From positions 59,318 to 123,317 of the forward strand of contig REAW01000015.1 of the NCBI GenBank assembly GCA_004293725.1: DNA of 64,000 nt, read 5' to 3'. The notes beneath the pieces were generated by a model. It searched no databases and was not told the DNA's origin. It saw nothing but the letters and a program-made list of their open reading frames with translations. Position 1 is the first letter of the stretch. Each line of letters begins with the position of its first letter. Source of the DNA: Curvibacter sp. GTDB taxonomy: Bacteria; Pseudomonadota; Gammaproteobacteria; Burkholderiales; Burkholderiaceae_C. Made by a program: the position numbers and the translations under genes. Positions 48,150 to 57,448 of this stretch are shown here, piece after piece.

Positions 48150-49250
48150 TTAGTTCACCGACTCGCGAACAATGAGCCAGCGATCTCCAGACTTGACCAG
48201 GTCAAGTGTCTTGCGACTGGAAACAGCGAGTGCGTCTGCTTTGTAATCCTGTCGGAATTTCACTACCGCTTTGTCCCCGTTGACGCTTACGGTCAGATTC
48301 TCGAGCTTGACCGATATTTTGGACTTACCCCCAATACGCTGGCGGCGTTCCGTTTCCCATGCACTTCGGCTGACGTTACCGGGTGGATTGAAGTCTTTTC
48401 CATAGGCGGAAAGGTAGCCCTTCACATCCTTGGCGGCCCAAGCACGAGCCCAAGACCGTACGGCTGCTTCTGCATCTTTACTCGCTTGGATGGACGGGTT
48501 CACGGTTGCCGTCTCGGGTGGCTTAACGGGGGCCGATGCAGGAGCCACGGCTGTAACTGCTGGGGCAGCGACTGGAGGTGAGGTTATAGATGGCTGGCTG
48601 GCTGAGGGCTTGGTCGCTGCGGGGGTCGGAAGCGTGGGGGGGGCTTTCGCGGGTGGCGTAACCGAGGCCACCACTTGTGGAGGTGCCGTAATGGCTGGTG
48701 TGCTGGACGGACGCTGCCCCTTGGCAATAGCAGGGTTGAACAGCTCGCGGATCAGTGCCAATTTGGGGGGGACGGCAGAATTCGAGGCATCGAGCTGTAG
48801 CGCTTTGCCATAGGCTTGGCTGGCAAGTTTGGCGTACACATCCCCCAGATTTTCATGCGCCGTGGTGTAACTTGGATTGGTGCGAATGGCCATCTCAAGC
48901 GCCGTACGGGCCTTGTCAAATTGACTTTGACCCGCGTACAAAACGGCTAAGTTATTGTAGGGCTCTGGCAGTTCCGGGTAGTCTTCCGTCAGTCGGGTAA
49001 AAGTTCCAATGGCATCCGCGATTTTCCCGGAATCGCGCTGAATAACGCCCTTGATAAAGCGCATTTGCGGATCCCGTGGTTTGCTTGCAAGGTATTGATC
49101 GGCCTTGGCAAGTGCCTCACTAAATTTGCCGTTGCGCGCAAGTTGCGATACATCGGAGTAGTCATCCGCTTGGGCTGTGGAGAGGAAGAGGGCGGCGGCG
49201 AGCGCCATGAAACGCAGTGACATGCTTGCAAGTGAGGGGGCGTGCTTCAT
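48150..49250 (-). CDS. Exported TPR protein with C-terminal NTF2-like domain
   Basis: A 366-residue periplasmic protein with a signal peptide (cleavage after QA near residue 28). TPR-like repeats occupy about 30-170 (FSEALAKADQYLASKPRDPQ, YNNLAVLYAGQSQFDKARTA, AHENLGDVYAKLASQAYGKA). A Pro/Ala/Thr linker covers about 180-255, and an NTF2-like domain ends the protein (AVRSWARAWAAKDVKGYLSA, RQRIGGKSKISVKLEN, RWLIVRESV). It heads the operon with the L,D-transpeptidase, which carries a related C-terminal domain. A scaffold or substrate-binding role for cell-wall enzymes is inferred. Confidence 0.75.
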   Translation of the reverse strand: MKHAPSLASMSLRFMALAAALFLSTAQADDYSDVSQLARNGKFSEALAKADQYLASKPRDPQMRFIKGVIQRDSGKIADAIGTFTRLTEDYPELPEPYNNLAVLYAGQSQFDKARTALEMAIRTNPSYTTAHENLGDVYAKLASQAYGKALQLDASNSAVPPKLALIRELFNPAIAKGQRPSSTPAITAPPQVVASVTPPAKAPPTLPTPAATKPSASQPSITSPPVAAPAVTAVAPASAPVKPPETATVNPSIQASKDAEAAVRSWARAWAAKDVKGYLSAYGKDFNPPGNVSRSAWETERRQRIGGKSKISVKLENLTVSVNGDKAVVKFRQDYKADALAVSSRKTLDLVKSGDRWLIVRESVN

Positions 49251-49435
49251 AGTGCCTTTGGAATCTAGCGCGTCGGGGGACCCCTCTTCAGGGGGCTTAT
49301 ACTGCGGTGCATTGTAGCTGAGGGGTAGCGTCGCTAACCCTTGGCAAAACCCTGATTGGACAGTATGCGAGCCCTGTAGCCGAGTATTCGGTTGCCATGG
49401 GCTCGATGCTTTTGTGAGTTGGTTTTGAGATACCC

Positions 49436-50833
49436 ATGAGTCTGCGCATTTACAACACGCTATCGCGTTCGTTGCAATCTTTTTCTCCTGCAGAGCCGGG
49501 ACACGTCCGCATGTATGTGTGCGGAATGACGATTTACGACCTATGCCATATTGGCCATGCCCGCATGGCGATGGCCTTTGACATCGTGCAGCGATGGCTC
49601 AAGAGCAGCGGATACCGCGTAACGTATGTCCGCAACATAACGGATATCGACGACAAAATCATCCGCCGCGCGCTGGAGCGCAATATCTCGATCCGGGCGC
49701 TGACGGACGAAATGATTGGCGTCATGCACGAAGACATTGGCCGTCTGGGCATAGAACCACCCACGATAGAGCCTCGCGCCACCGAATATGTGCCCCAGAT
49801 GCTGGACATGATTCGTCAATTGGAGGGCAAGGGCCTGGCTTACAAGGCGACTTCTGGTGACGTGAATTACGCGGTCCGGAAGTTTGTGGGCTACGGTAAG
49901 TTGTCTGGCAAGTCGTTGGAAGACATGCGTGCCGGCGAGCGCATAGCAGTCGACGAAGGCAAGGTTGACCCCATGGACTTTGTGCTGTGGAAAGCCGCTA
50001 AACCCGAGGAGCCCGCCGACGCAAAATGGGACAGCGCAGCGAGTGGCCATGCCTACGGCGTGGGCCGCCCTGGCTGGCATATTGAATGCTCGGCTATGTG
50101 TGGCCAGACGTTGGGGGAGAGCTTTGACATCCATGGCGGCGGCGCGGATCTGCAATTCCCCCACCACGAAAATGAAATCGCCCAGACCGAAGGTGTCACG
50201 GGTCTGCCCATGGCCCAGGTCTGGATGCATAACGGCTTGGTGCAATTGGACAACGAGAAAATGTCCAAGAGCCTGGGCAACTTCTTCACCATCCGCGAAG
50301 TGTTGGCCAAGTATGACCCCCAGACCGTGCGCTTCTTCCTGGTGCGTGGCCATTACCGAACGGCGTTGGGTTATAGCGATGCCCATCTGAATGACGCACG
50401 CAATTCGCTCAAACGCTTGTACACGGCCCTTGATTTGGTGCCGCCTGCAGAGATTCAACAAGGCATTGACTGGACCCAAGACCATGCCGCGCGCTTCAAG
50501 GCCGCCATGGACGAAGACTTTGGTACTCCTGAGGCTGTGGCCGTGCTGTTTGATCTGGCCGGCGAAGTCAACCGTACGCAATCCGCTGAACTGGCTGGTT
50601 TGCTCAAGGCCTTGGGTGGAGTTCTGGGCCTCCTGCAGGAAAGCCCCAAGGCCTTTTTGCAGACGGGAGCAGGTGTGGACGAGGCTGCCATCCAGGCCCT
50701 TATTGCACAGCGTGCCGCAGCCAAGGCCGCCAAGGACTTTGCGCTTGCCGACAACATCCGCAAGGACTTGTTGGCGCAAGGCATTGTGCTCAAAGATTCG
50801 CCCAATGGCACCGCCTGGGAAACCGTTCAGTAA
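49436..50833 (+). CDS. cysS: Cysteinyl-tRNA synthetase
   Basis: A 465-residue class I synthetase. The HIGH motif is DLCHIGHAR, the KMSKS loop is [11 protein letters not shown], and the zinc ligands include CGMTIYDLC, the later ECSAMCG and HHENE. Full length. The stop overlaps the next ATG (TAATG). Confidence 0.97.
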   Translation: MSLRIYNTLSRSLQSFSPAEPGHVRMYVCGMTIYDLCHIGHARMAMAFDIVQRWLKSSGYRVTYVRNITDIDDKIIRRALERNISIRALTDEMIGVMHEDIGRLGIEPPTIEPRATEYVPQMLDMIRQLEGKGLAYKATSGDVNYAVRKFVGYGKLSGKSLEDMRAGERIAVDEGKVDPMDFVLWKAAKPEEPADAKWDSAASGHAYGVGRPGWHIECSAMCGQTLGESFDIHGGGADLQFPHHENEIAQTEGVTGLPMAQVWMHNGLVQLDNEKMSKSLGNFFTIREVLAKYDPQTVRFFLVRGHYRTALGYSDAHLNDARNSLKRLYTALDLVPPAEIQQGIDWTQDHAARFKAAMDEDFGTPEAVAVLFDLAGEVNRTQSAELAGLLKALGGVLGLLQESPKAFLQTGAGVDEAAIQALIAQRAAAKAAKDFALADNIRKDLLAQGIVLKDSPNGTAWETVQ

Positions 50834-51495
50834 TGGCCACCGCTGTGAAAAAGGCCGACCCGCCGGCCCCCGTTTTAGCGACCCCGTATTTCTGGGAAGA
50901 GGCGTGTAAGCACCTGGTCAAGAAAGACCGGGTGATGAAGCGTTTGATTCCCCAGTTTGGAGATGCTTGCCTCCAAACCCGTGGAGATGCGTTCGTTACC
51001 TTGGCGCGCAGCATTGTGGGCCAACAAATTTCCGTGAAATCGGCCCAGACCGTGTGGGACCGCTTTGCGCTGCTGCCGCGCAAAATGTCTCCTGCCAACG
51101 TGCTCAAGCTAAAGGTTGACGATATGCGTGCTGCCGGGCTGAGTATGCGCAAGGTAGAGTACTTGGTCGACCTAGCACTGCACTTTGACAATGGTGCCTT
51201 GCACGTGAAGGACTGGGATGGCATGGGCGATGACGAAATCATCGCAGAGCTGGTGGCCATACGTGGTATTGGACGCTGGACCGCAGAGATGTTTCTCATC
51301 TTCCACTTGATGCGCCCCAATGTGTTGCCGCTGGACGATGAGGGCCTTATCCAGGGGATAAGCCAAAACTATTTCTCAGGCGATGTGGTGAGCCGCAGTG
51401 ATGCGCGCGAAGTGGCGGCTGCCTGGGCGCCTTACTGCAGCGTAGCAACTTGGTATATTTGGCGCTCTCTCGACCCTCTACCGGTCGCGTACTAG
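50833..51495 (+). CDS. alkA: DNA-3-methyladenine glycosylase II family protein
   Basis: A 220-residue HhH-GPD glycosylase that removes alkylated bases. The helix-hairpin-helix is [19 protein letters not shown] and the catalytic Asp is in [12 protein letters not shown]. It lacks the N-terminal domain of E. coli AlkA, as is normal for the shorter bacterial form. Translationally coupled to cysS. Confidence 0.88.
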   Translation: MATAVKKADPPAPVLATPYFWEEACKHLVKKDRVMKRLIPQFGDACLQTRGDAFVTLARSIVGQQISVKSAQTVWDRFALLPRKMSPANVLKLKVDDMRAAGLSMRKVEYLVDLALHFDNGALHVKDWDGMGDDEIIAELVAIRGIGRWTAEMFLIFHLMRPNVLPLDDEGLIQGISQNYFSGDVVSRSDAREVAAAWAPYCSVATWYIWRSLDPLPVAY

Positions 51496-51508
51496 AAGGA
51501 GAATTGCG

Positions 51509-52486
51509 TTGGCTAAAAAGACATTCCTCGATTTTGAGCAACCCATTGCCGAACTGGAAGGCAAGATTGAAGAGTTGCGTTATGTGCAAAACGAGTCGGC
51601 AGTAGATATTTCCGCCGAGATTGATCAGCTGAGCAAAAAAAGCCAGCAACTCACCAAAGACATTTACAGTGATTTGACCCCGTGGCAGATTACCAAGATC
51701 GCCCGACACGCCGAGCGTCCCTATACGCTCGACTATGTCAACGACATCTTCACCCACTTTGTGGAATTGCATGGCGACCGCCACTTTGCCGATGACTTGA
51801 GTATTGTCGGTGGCTTGGCCCGGTTCAATGGCACGCCTTGCATGGTGTTGGGTCAGCAAAAGGGTCGCGACACCAAGGAGCGTGGCTTGCGTAACTTTGG
51901 CATGAGCAAGCCAGAGGGGTACCGCAAAGCGCTGCGCCTGATGAAGTTGGCCGAAAAATTCAAGCTCCCAGTGTTTACTTTTGTCGACACGCCAGGCGCC
52001 TACCCTGGCATTGATGCAGAAGAGCGTGGCCAGTCTGAGGCCATTGGCCGGAACATTTTTGAAATGGCCCAGCTCGAAGTACCGATCATCACCACCATCA
52101 TTGGTGAAGGCGGCTCCGGCGGCGCACTGGCGATTTCGGTGGCAGATCAAGTGATCATGCTGCAGTACTCCATCTACTCGGTTATCAGCCCCGAAGGCTG
52201 CGCCTCGATACTGTGGAAAACCTCCGACAAGGCGCAGGATGCAGCCGATGCGCTAGGCATCACGGCCCACCGCCTCAAAGCATTGGGGCTGGTGGACAAA
52301 ATTGTGAACGAACCCGTGGGTGGCGCACATCGCGATACCAAGCAAGCTGCCGCCTTCCTCAAGCGCGCGCTGGCCGATGCGTACCGTCAGATCAGCGACC
52401 TCAAGGTCAAAGAACTGTTGGACCGGCGCTACGAGCGGCTACAAAGCTATGGTCGCTTCACCGATACCAAGTCCACCGGAAAGTAA
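51509..52486 (+). CDS. accA: Acetyl-CoA carboxylase carboxyltransferase alpha
   Basis: A 325-residue subunit that with AccD transfers carboxyl from biotin to acetyl-CoA in fatty-acid synthesis. The start [20 protein letters not shown] is characteristic and uses TTG at 51509 with AAGGAG upstream. Core motifs: [33 protein letters not shown] (here beginning SKPEGY), [18 protein letters not shown] and [11 protein letters not shown]. Thirteen bases after the glycosylase gene. Confidence 0.96.
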   Translation: MAKKTFLDFEQPIAELEGKIEELRYVQNESAVDISAEIDQLSKKSQQLTKDIYSDLTPWQITKIARHAERPYTLDYVNDIFTHFVELHGDRHFADDLSIVGGLARFNGTPCMVLGQQKGRDTKERGLRNFGMSKPEGYRKALRLMKLAEKFKLPVFTFVDTPGAYPGIDAEERGQSEAIGRNIFEMAQLEVPIITTIIGEGGSGGALAISVADQVIMLQYSIYSVISPEGCASILWKTSDKAQDAADALGITAHRLKALGLVDKIVNEPVGGAHRDTKQAAAFLKRALADAYRQISDLKVKELLDRRYERLQSYGRFTDTKSTGK

Positions 52487-52516
52487 GCCCGCTCCGTTAG
52501 CGAGCCGCCGCGCGCC

Positions 52517-53509
52517 GTGACACAGTCACTGGATGCGGCTTTGCGGGCTTTTGAGCCCGCTTTGCCTTTAGGGGTGGCGTTGAGTGGTGGCGCCGATTCG
52601 ACTGCCTTGCTAACTGCCTGTGCCGCGCGATGGCCGGGCCAGGTGGTGGCGCTTCATGTGAACCACGGCTTGCAGGCTGCTGCGGTCGAGTTCGAGGCCC
52701 ATTGCGTCGACCTGTGCCGTCGACTGGACGTACCCCTGCGGGTGCTGCGGGTGGACGCGAGCCATGCACCCGGACAGAGCCCTGAGGATGCCGCACGCAT
52801 TGCGCGTTATAAGGCATTTGGCACTCTAGCCCATATGGATTCAGCGCAACCAGCTATTGAATCTATAGCACTAGCCCAGCACGCTGATGACCAGGTCGAG
52901 ACGATGCTGCTGGCCCTGAGCCGCGGTGCGGGCTTGCGCGGCCTGAGCGCCATGCCTGCGCAGTGGCTGCGGGATGGTCTTGTATTCCATCGGCCCTTGT
53001 TGCAAGTCTCGGCTGCGGACATTCGGGCTTGGCTGGCCGAGCGTCAGGCGGCGTTTGTAGAGGACCCAACCAATACCGACCTGCGATTTACGCGCAATCG
53101 CATTCGCGCAAAACTGTTGCCTGCGCTAGAAGCAGTGTTTCCGCAGTTTCGTGACACCTTGGCCCGAAGCGCCTCCCATGCAGCCCAGGCCCAGAGCCTT
53201 TTGGATGAGATGGCCGTCGCAGATTTGCAAATCGTTTGCCGCGCCAGTGATGGGCTGCCTACCGTGAAGGCCCTGCGCTCATTTGCCAAAGCGCGCCAAG
53301 CCAATGCCTTGCGTTACTGGTTCGCTAAGGCTTGCAATGTGATTCCGAGCACCGCACAGCTGGCCGAACTTCAGCATCAGATTGCAGCTTGCACGACTCG
53401 TGGACACCGCATTCATATGAAGGTGGCGCAAGGGTTTGTTGAACTGCGGGGCGGCGCTCTGATGTGGTCTGCTTCGAAACAGCCCAGCGAAAAGCGTTCC
53501 TATCCATGA
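52517..53509 (+). CDS. tilS: tRNA(Ile)-lysidine synthetase
   Basis: A 330-residue N-type ATP pyrophosphatase that modifies C34 of tRNA-Ile(CAU) to lysidine. The PP-loop is ALSGGADSTALL near residue 22, with HVNHGLQ and AQHADDQVETMLL. GTG start at 52517. A copy of the dispersed element adds AQPAIESIA just before the conserved AQHADD. Confidence 0.93.
   Translation: MTQSLDAALRAFEPALPLGVALSGGADSTALLTACAARWPGQVVALHVNHGLQAAAVEFEAHCVDLCRRLDVPLRVLRVDASHAPGQSPEDAARIARYKAFGTLAHMDSAQPAIESIALAQHADDQVETMLLALSRGAGLRGLSAMPAQWLRDGLVFHRPLLQVSAADIRAWLAERQAAFVEDPTNTDLRFTRNRIRAKLLPALEAVFPQFRDTLARSASHAAQAQSLLDEMAVADLQIVCRASDGLPTVKALRSFAKARQANALRYWFAKACNVIPSTAQLAELQHQIAACTTRGHRIHMKVAQGFVELRGGALMWSASKQPSEKRSYP
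52844..52870 (+). repeat. Dispersed element, copy 7 (in tilS)
   Basis: GCGC, AACC, AGCT, 10 bases, TAGCA, read in frame as AQPAIESIA. Same phase as copies 1, 3 and 6. Confidence 0.75.
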
Positions 53510-53624
53510 CAGGGAACTAAGCCAGTAACTTGGGCATACATTCCAACGCGCTCATTGATTTGATTCGGCCCCTAGTTTGAGAAAATCAGCCTAGAGTCTG
53601 TGCGATAATCTTGGCTGACCTTTA

Positions 53625-53717
53625 GGAGACGTGACCGAGTGGCCGAAGGTGCTCCCCTGCTAAGGGAGTATGGGGTGTAGAGCCTCATCGAGGGTTCGAA
53701 TCCCTCCGTCTCCGCCA
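53625..53717 (+). tRNA. tRNA-Ser (anticodon GCT)
   Basis: A 93-base tRNA with a long variable arm, as in serine tRNAs. Acceptor GGAGACG/CGTCTCC, anticodon arm CTCCC with loop CTGCTAA, and T arm with GGTTCGAATCC. Encoded CCA end. A GATAAT at 53604-53609 is the likely -10. Confidence 0.95.
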
Positions 53718-53729
53718 GAAAGCTCAAAA

Positions 53730-53756
53730 AACCCATGATTTACATGGGTTTTTTTT
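53730..53756 (+). terminator. Intrinsic terminator after tRNA-Ser
   Basis: Stem ACCCATG/CATGGGT with a 5-base loop, flanked by A and T runs. Confidence 0.75.
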
Positions 53757-53989
53757 GGCCTACTAGTTTTGACTATCAAATTGACTATCAAATTGAATGG
53801 CACTTGCTTTCCTGCTTTGAGCTAGAAGCTGGGTCGCATTTAAGTGTTGATCTCTGGCTTACATTCGAGCATTTTCAATGCCAACAAGGACTGCTAGGTA
53901 TTCCCGATCTAAGTCAAGACTCTAGACGACGGTGCTCAACATGGCCACCAGAAAACTACTGCCCTGACCGCGTTGGGTACAGTGGTTAC

Positions 53990-54575
53990 TTATGTTCGCC
54001 ACAAAGTTAAGGGGATAGGCGTTAACGCCCTTAAACAAGAAGCCTCGTCATTCATGACGCGAAGACAGATTTCGGAGACCGCACCAAAACCCAAAGACCT
54101 TATGGAATTGGAGCAACAGGACACACGGTTTGAACGCGATATCTGGCGCTTGCAGCTTGAACATGACCTTTTAAAGAAGACCAATAAAATCCTAAAACAG
54201 GCCTGGGCGTCGCCGCGCAGCTCCTGAGCAATCCGTAGAAGACCCTTCTGGTTGACGCCCGGAGGACGCCTGCACGCTGGCTAAATTACTGGCCGAGCTG
54301 GACTTGACCCGCAGCTCTTACTTTTTATCACTGCGCGCGGCTCAAGGGTCCGGACAAGTATGCAGACATTCCCATTGTCATTGCCGACGCGTTCCAAAGC
54401 AATCACCGTTGCTACGGCTACTGCACCATCTGCTCAGAATGCACGACCATGCACAAGCAAGGGGCCAACATCTTTCAGGCACTTGTTGCAGCCTTCAAGC
54501 GGCGCTACACCTCAGCCAAACTTCGGCTGAAGTGCCTACGTGCAATCAAAATTGACATGAGTAGCTACGAAAGTT
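53990..54575 (+). pseudogene. IS3-family (IS150-like) transposase remnant
   Basis: A degraded copy 270 bases after tRNA-Ser. Codons around 54115-54206 (DIWRLQLEHDLLKKTNKILK) match the C-terminal leucine zipper of IS3 OrfA. From about 54290, LDLTRSSYFLSL and, after a frameshift near 54345, PDKYADIPIVIADAF to YGYCTI match the start of OrfB (typically RS-x-YY and RYGYRRI). No DDE core remains and no intact inverted repeats were found. Probably a dead insertion. Confidence 0.6.
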
Positions 54576-54595
54576 GAAAATATAACGGAAACATG

Positions 54596-54612
54596 TAACA
54601 ATAACATTGTTA
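54596..54612. promoter_or_regulatory. Palindromic operator upstream of TetR gene
   Basis: Perfect arms TAACAAT and ATTGTTA with a 3-base spacer, 42 bases before the TetR start. This is the size and place expected for an autoregulatory TetR operator. Confidence 0.55.
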
Positions 54613-54653
54613 TTTAAATTGCCAAGGATGCTGATCAGTTGACCGGATGAGAA

Positions 54654-55319
54654 ATGATTTCAGTTGGAACTCAAGCCGCTTTGCCACCTCAGCCTGTATG
54701 GGCCGAAACCGTTCGCGGCGCTAAGCGCGATGCCATTTTGACCGCTGCACGCGAGGTGTTTGGTCAAGACGGACTTGAAGGCGCGACAATGCGCCAGATT
54801 GCGCTGAGGGCGGGCTGTACCACGGGCGCGATTTACCCGCTTTTTGCCAGCAAAGAGATGATCTACGCCGAACTGCTGGCTTCTTCACTGAGCGACTTGC
54901 ATGCCCATGTCCGCAAGGTGTTTGACCAGCCCACCACGAATGCCCAAACTTCACGTCATGCCGCCGCCGCCCATGCATTTCTGGCGTACTACTTGGCCCG
55001 CCCCTACGAAGTCAACTTGGGTTTGTACGCCTTCAACGGCCTGAAGCAGACAGGTGTCGGCAAGCAAGATGACCAGACACTGAACGAGGCGCTAACGCAA
55101 ACGCTGCTTCTGCTCGCGCCACACCGGCCTGCGGGCAAACCCAGGCGGCCCAACACGCAAGCCATGTGCGTGTTCGCACAACTCATCGGCACGCTTGTAT
55201 TACATCAGGCAGGGCGCTTGAAACCTGGTCGACACCAACCTCAAGCGCTGATTGCGCATTACTTGCAAACCCAGCATATTGCTGAAAACCAGGAGACAGA
55301 CGATGACAATTCGAATTGA
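54654..55319 (+). CDS. TetR/AcrR-family repressor
   Basis: A 221-residue regulator. The N-terminal HTH is IALRAGCTTGAIYPLFASKE, near residues 57-76, after an unusually long 20-residue lead. The C-terminal ligand domain is not recognisable. It overlaps the crotonase gene by 17 bases, so it is likely an autoregulator of that gene. The effector is unknown; an acyl-CoA thioester would fit. Confidence 0.85.
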   Translation: MISVGTQAALPPQPVWAETVRGAKRDAILTAAREVFGQDGLEGATMRQIALRAGCTTGAIYPLFASKEMIYAELLASSLSDLHAHVRKVFDQPTTNAQTSRHAAAAHAFLAYYLARPYEVNLGLYAFNGLKQTGVGKQDDQTLNEALTQTLLLLAPHRPAGKPRRPNTQAMCVFAQLIGTLVLHQAGRLKPGRHQPQALIAHYLQTQHIAENQETDDDNSN

Positions 55320-56118
55320 AAAGGCCGACGCTGTTTGGACCATCGTTCACAGCCGCTATGAAGAAGCCCGCAATGCCATGGATCCATTCAGCGCGGACGC
55401 GCTGGTCGTGGCGCTGAATGAATTTGACAAAGACCCGTCGGCCTCTGTAGCCGTATTGTGGGGTGAAGGCGGGGCTTTTTGTGCTGGTTGGGACTTGAAG
55501 TACGCAAGCACGTTGGGCGATCGAGCCAAGTTTGACGAAGAAATTTCCACGGGATTGGCCTTTCCCATGGGTGCTGCGCCAACTCCACGTGGTCCGCTTG
55601 GGCCTACGCGGCTGGAATTATCCAAGCCAGTCATCGCTGCAGTCGAAGGGCCCGCAGTCGCCGGCGGTATGGAGCTGGCCCTGTGGTGCGACGTGCGCGT
55701 GATGGCCCAAGATGCCTACTTTGGCGTGTATTGCCGCCGCTGGGGTATCCCGCTGCTGGACGGCGGATCTGTGCGTTTGCCTCGGCTGGTAGGCCAAGGG
55801 CGAGCTTTGGAAATTATCATGACCGGACGCAAAGTGCCTGCCGACGAAGCTTTGCAAATAGGCATGTGTGAAAAGGTAGTGGCGAACGGCGCGGCTCGCG
55901 AAGCGGCAGAAGCACTTGCCCGGGACATCGCGCGCTTTCCGCAAGCTGCAGTGCGGGCAGACCGTCGTACCGTTCACGAAAGCTATGGACAGCCGCTGCG
56001 CGAGGCCATGCGGACTGAGTGGCACAACGGGGTTGAGGCACATTGGCACGAAGGTGCCGACGGCGCGAGCCGGTTTACGGCTGGATTGGGACGGAGCGGG
56101 GATTTCAGTAAGATTTGA
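55303..56118 (+). CDS. Enoyl-CoA hydratase/isomerase family protein
   Basis: A 271-residue crotonase-fold protein. The oxyanion-hole loops are GGAFCAGWDLK and EGPAVAGGMELALWCD, retaining the first Glu. The second catalytic Glu of hydratases is replaced in YCRRWGIPLLDGGSVRLPR, where Arg, Trp and Asp stand instead. This subgroup (RRWG-PL-DGG) is common but of uncertain reaction; simple hydration is not assured. ATG at 55303 sits in the end of the TetR gene. Confidence 0.83.
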   Translation: MTIRIEKADAVWTIVHSRYEEARNAMDPFSADALVVALNEFDKDPSASVAVLWGEGGAFCAGWDLKYASTLGDRAKFDEEISTGLAFPMGAAPTPRGPLGPTRLELSKPVIAAVEGPAVAGGMELALWCDVRVMAQDAYFGVYCRRWGIPLLDGGSVRLPRLVGQGRALEIIMTGRKVPADEALQIGMCEKVVANGAAREAAEALARDIARFPQAAVRADRRTVHESYGQPLREAMRTEWHNGVEAHWHEGADGASRFTAGLGRSGDFSKI

Positions 56119-56419
56119 ATTTCGCGCACTGAAATTTCCTCTTTTCAAAGCCGTTGTTGATTTTGTACCCAGGCCTCGCGTTGAAAACGCTTTTAGCGCG
56201 GGGCCACTTTCTATTTCGCCCGCATCCAGACGATTTCCGCAACGACCGCTGAGCCTTCTAACGTGTTGGTGCGGAGTTCACCTGTGATCAAAGAGGTGAT
56301 GGTCCGGTTGGCTAATTGCATTGCGGCGGGAGACCGCAGGCTGACCGCCATGTGCCTACCGTGGTTTGTGCATAGCAGTTTAACTACGGAAGGTCTGCAC
56401 AACACCTATCTGGATCCCT
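56119..56419. other. Gap between crotonase and EamA genes
   Basis: 300 bases. On the minus strand 56211-56405 has a 64-codon open frame ending SPAAMQLANRTITSL then GELRTNTLEGSAVV. It looks like the conserved tail of some enzyme, but no family could be named; it may be a 3' gene fragment. No terminator with a clear T run was seen. Confidence 0.25.
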
Positions 56420-57448
56420 ATGCATTCTCTGCAACGTATATTTAAAAGTCCCTCTCCTCGTTTGATCGGTGTTGGCGCAGCGGTCATCACCGTACTGATT
56501 TGGACCTCTTTCATTCTCATTGCGCGCGCATCAGCGGACCCTGCCCGGGGTGGAATACTGACATCGTTTGACCTGGCGTTTTGCCGAATCGTTGGAGCCA
56601 GCCTGATCTTGCTGCCTTGGAGTTGGGTCTTGAACCACCGAGACCGAGCAGCCGGTATGGGGCAGTCATCTCTATGGGGCTTGTCACCCTTGCCGTTAAG
56701 GGTCACCTTGACCGTGGGCATGTTTGGAGGGTTGCTCTATGCCATGCTGGCCTACAGCGGCTTTGCCTTTGCCCCTGCACTGCATGCCTCGGTTTTGATG
56801 CCAGGTAGCCTGCCTTTATGGACGGCACTATTGGCTGCATGGCTGCTACGTGACCGCATCACCCTTTCTCGCGGTATAGGTTTGGGGCTTATTGTGCTGG
56901 GCGATTTATTGGTAGGAGGTGCCAGCCTTTTGCGTGCCTTGGACGGCGGCGACGTCTGGAAGGGCGACCTACTGTTTATGGCAGCGGCCTCATGCTGGGC
57001 TACTTACAGTGTGCTGGCCCGCCGATATGCACTAGACGCAGTGCGTGCCACCATGGCCATCACGGCGATGGCTTTTGTTTGCTACGTACCTGCATACACC
57101 GTGCTGCTACTGACACACTTGGTTGATGGCCATCTGTTGCTTGCACGACCGGGTGAGGTCGTGTTTCAGATGGTGTTTCAAGGGTGGGGGTCGGTGGTCA
57201 TATCTGGCATCACCTTTACGAAAATGATTCAGCACTTTGGACCCGTACGCTCAACCATGATTACTGCCTTGGTCCCGGGCTTGTCCGCATTTGGGGCGGT
57301 CGTTTTATTGGGGGAGCCTATGCATTGGAACCTTTTCTGCGGCTTGGCACTGGTCACCGCAGGCATCGTGTTTGGGGTGCGCGCGGTTGCACTGGCATCC
57401 GCGCCAAAGGATGCTGGACACTCAGGAACGGGTCCGGCCAGAGGGTAA
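56420..57448 (+). CDS. EamA/DMT-family transporter
   Basis: A 342-residue inner-membrane protein with about 10 predicted transmembrane segments in two EamA halves (first VITVLIWTSFILIARA, later LLFMAAASCWATYSVLARRY at the start of half two). Such proteins export amino acids, purines or metabolites; the substrate is unknown. It shares orientation with the TetR/crotonase pair but is 300 bases away. A C-terminal extension of about 25 residues is Ala/Gly-rich. Confidence 0.85.
   Translation: MHSLQRIFKSPSPRLIGVGAAVITVLIWTSFILIARASADPARGGILTSFDLAFCRIVGASLILLPWSWVLNHRDRAAGMGQSSLWGLSPLPLRVTLTVGMFGGLLYAMLAYSGFAFAPALHASVLMPGSLPLWTALLAAWLLRDRITLSRGIGLGLIVLGDLLVGGASLLRALDGGDVWKGDLLFMAAASCWATYSVLARRYALDAVRATMAITAMAFVCYVPAYTVLLLTHLVDGHLLLARPGEVVFQMVFQGWGSVVISGITFTKMIQHFGPVRSTMITALVPGLSAFGAVVLLGEPMHWNLFCGLALVTAGIVFGVRAVALASAPKDAGHSGTGPARG

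Noticed and set aside
49541..50779. 412-codon frame opposite cysS
   Set aside because: Antisense shadow of a clear cysteinyl-tRNA synthetase; no start signal or motif.
53735..54010. 91-codon frame after tRNA-Ser as a gene
   Set aside because: No start signal, odd composition and position over a terminator; it is better seen as debris.
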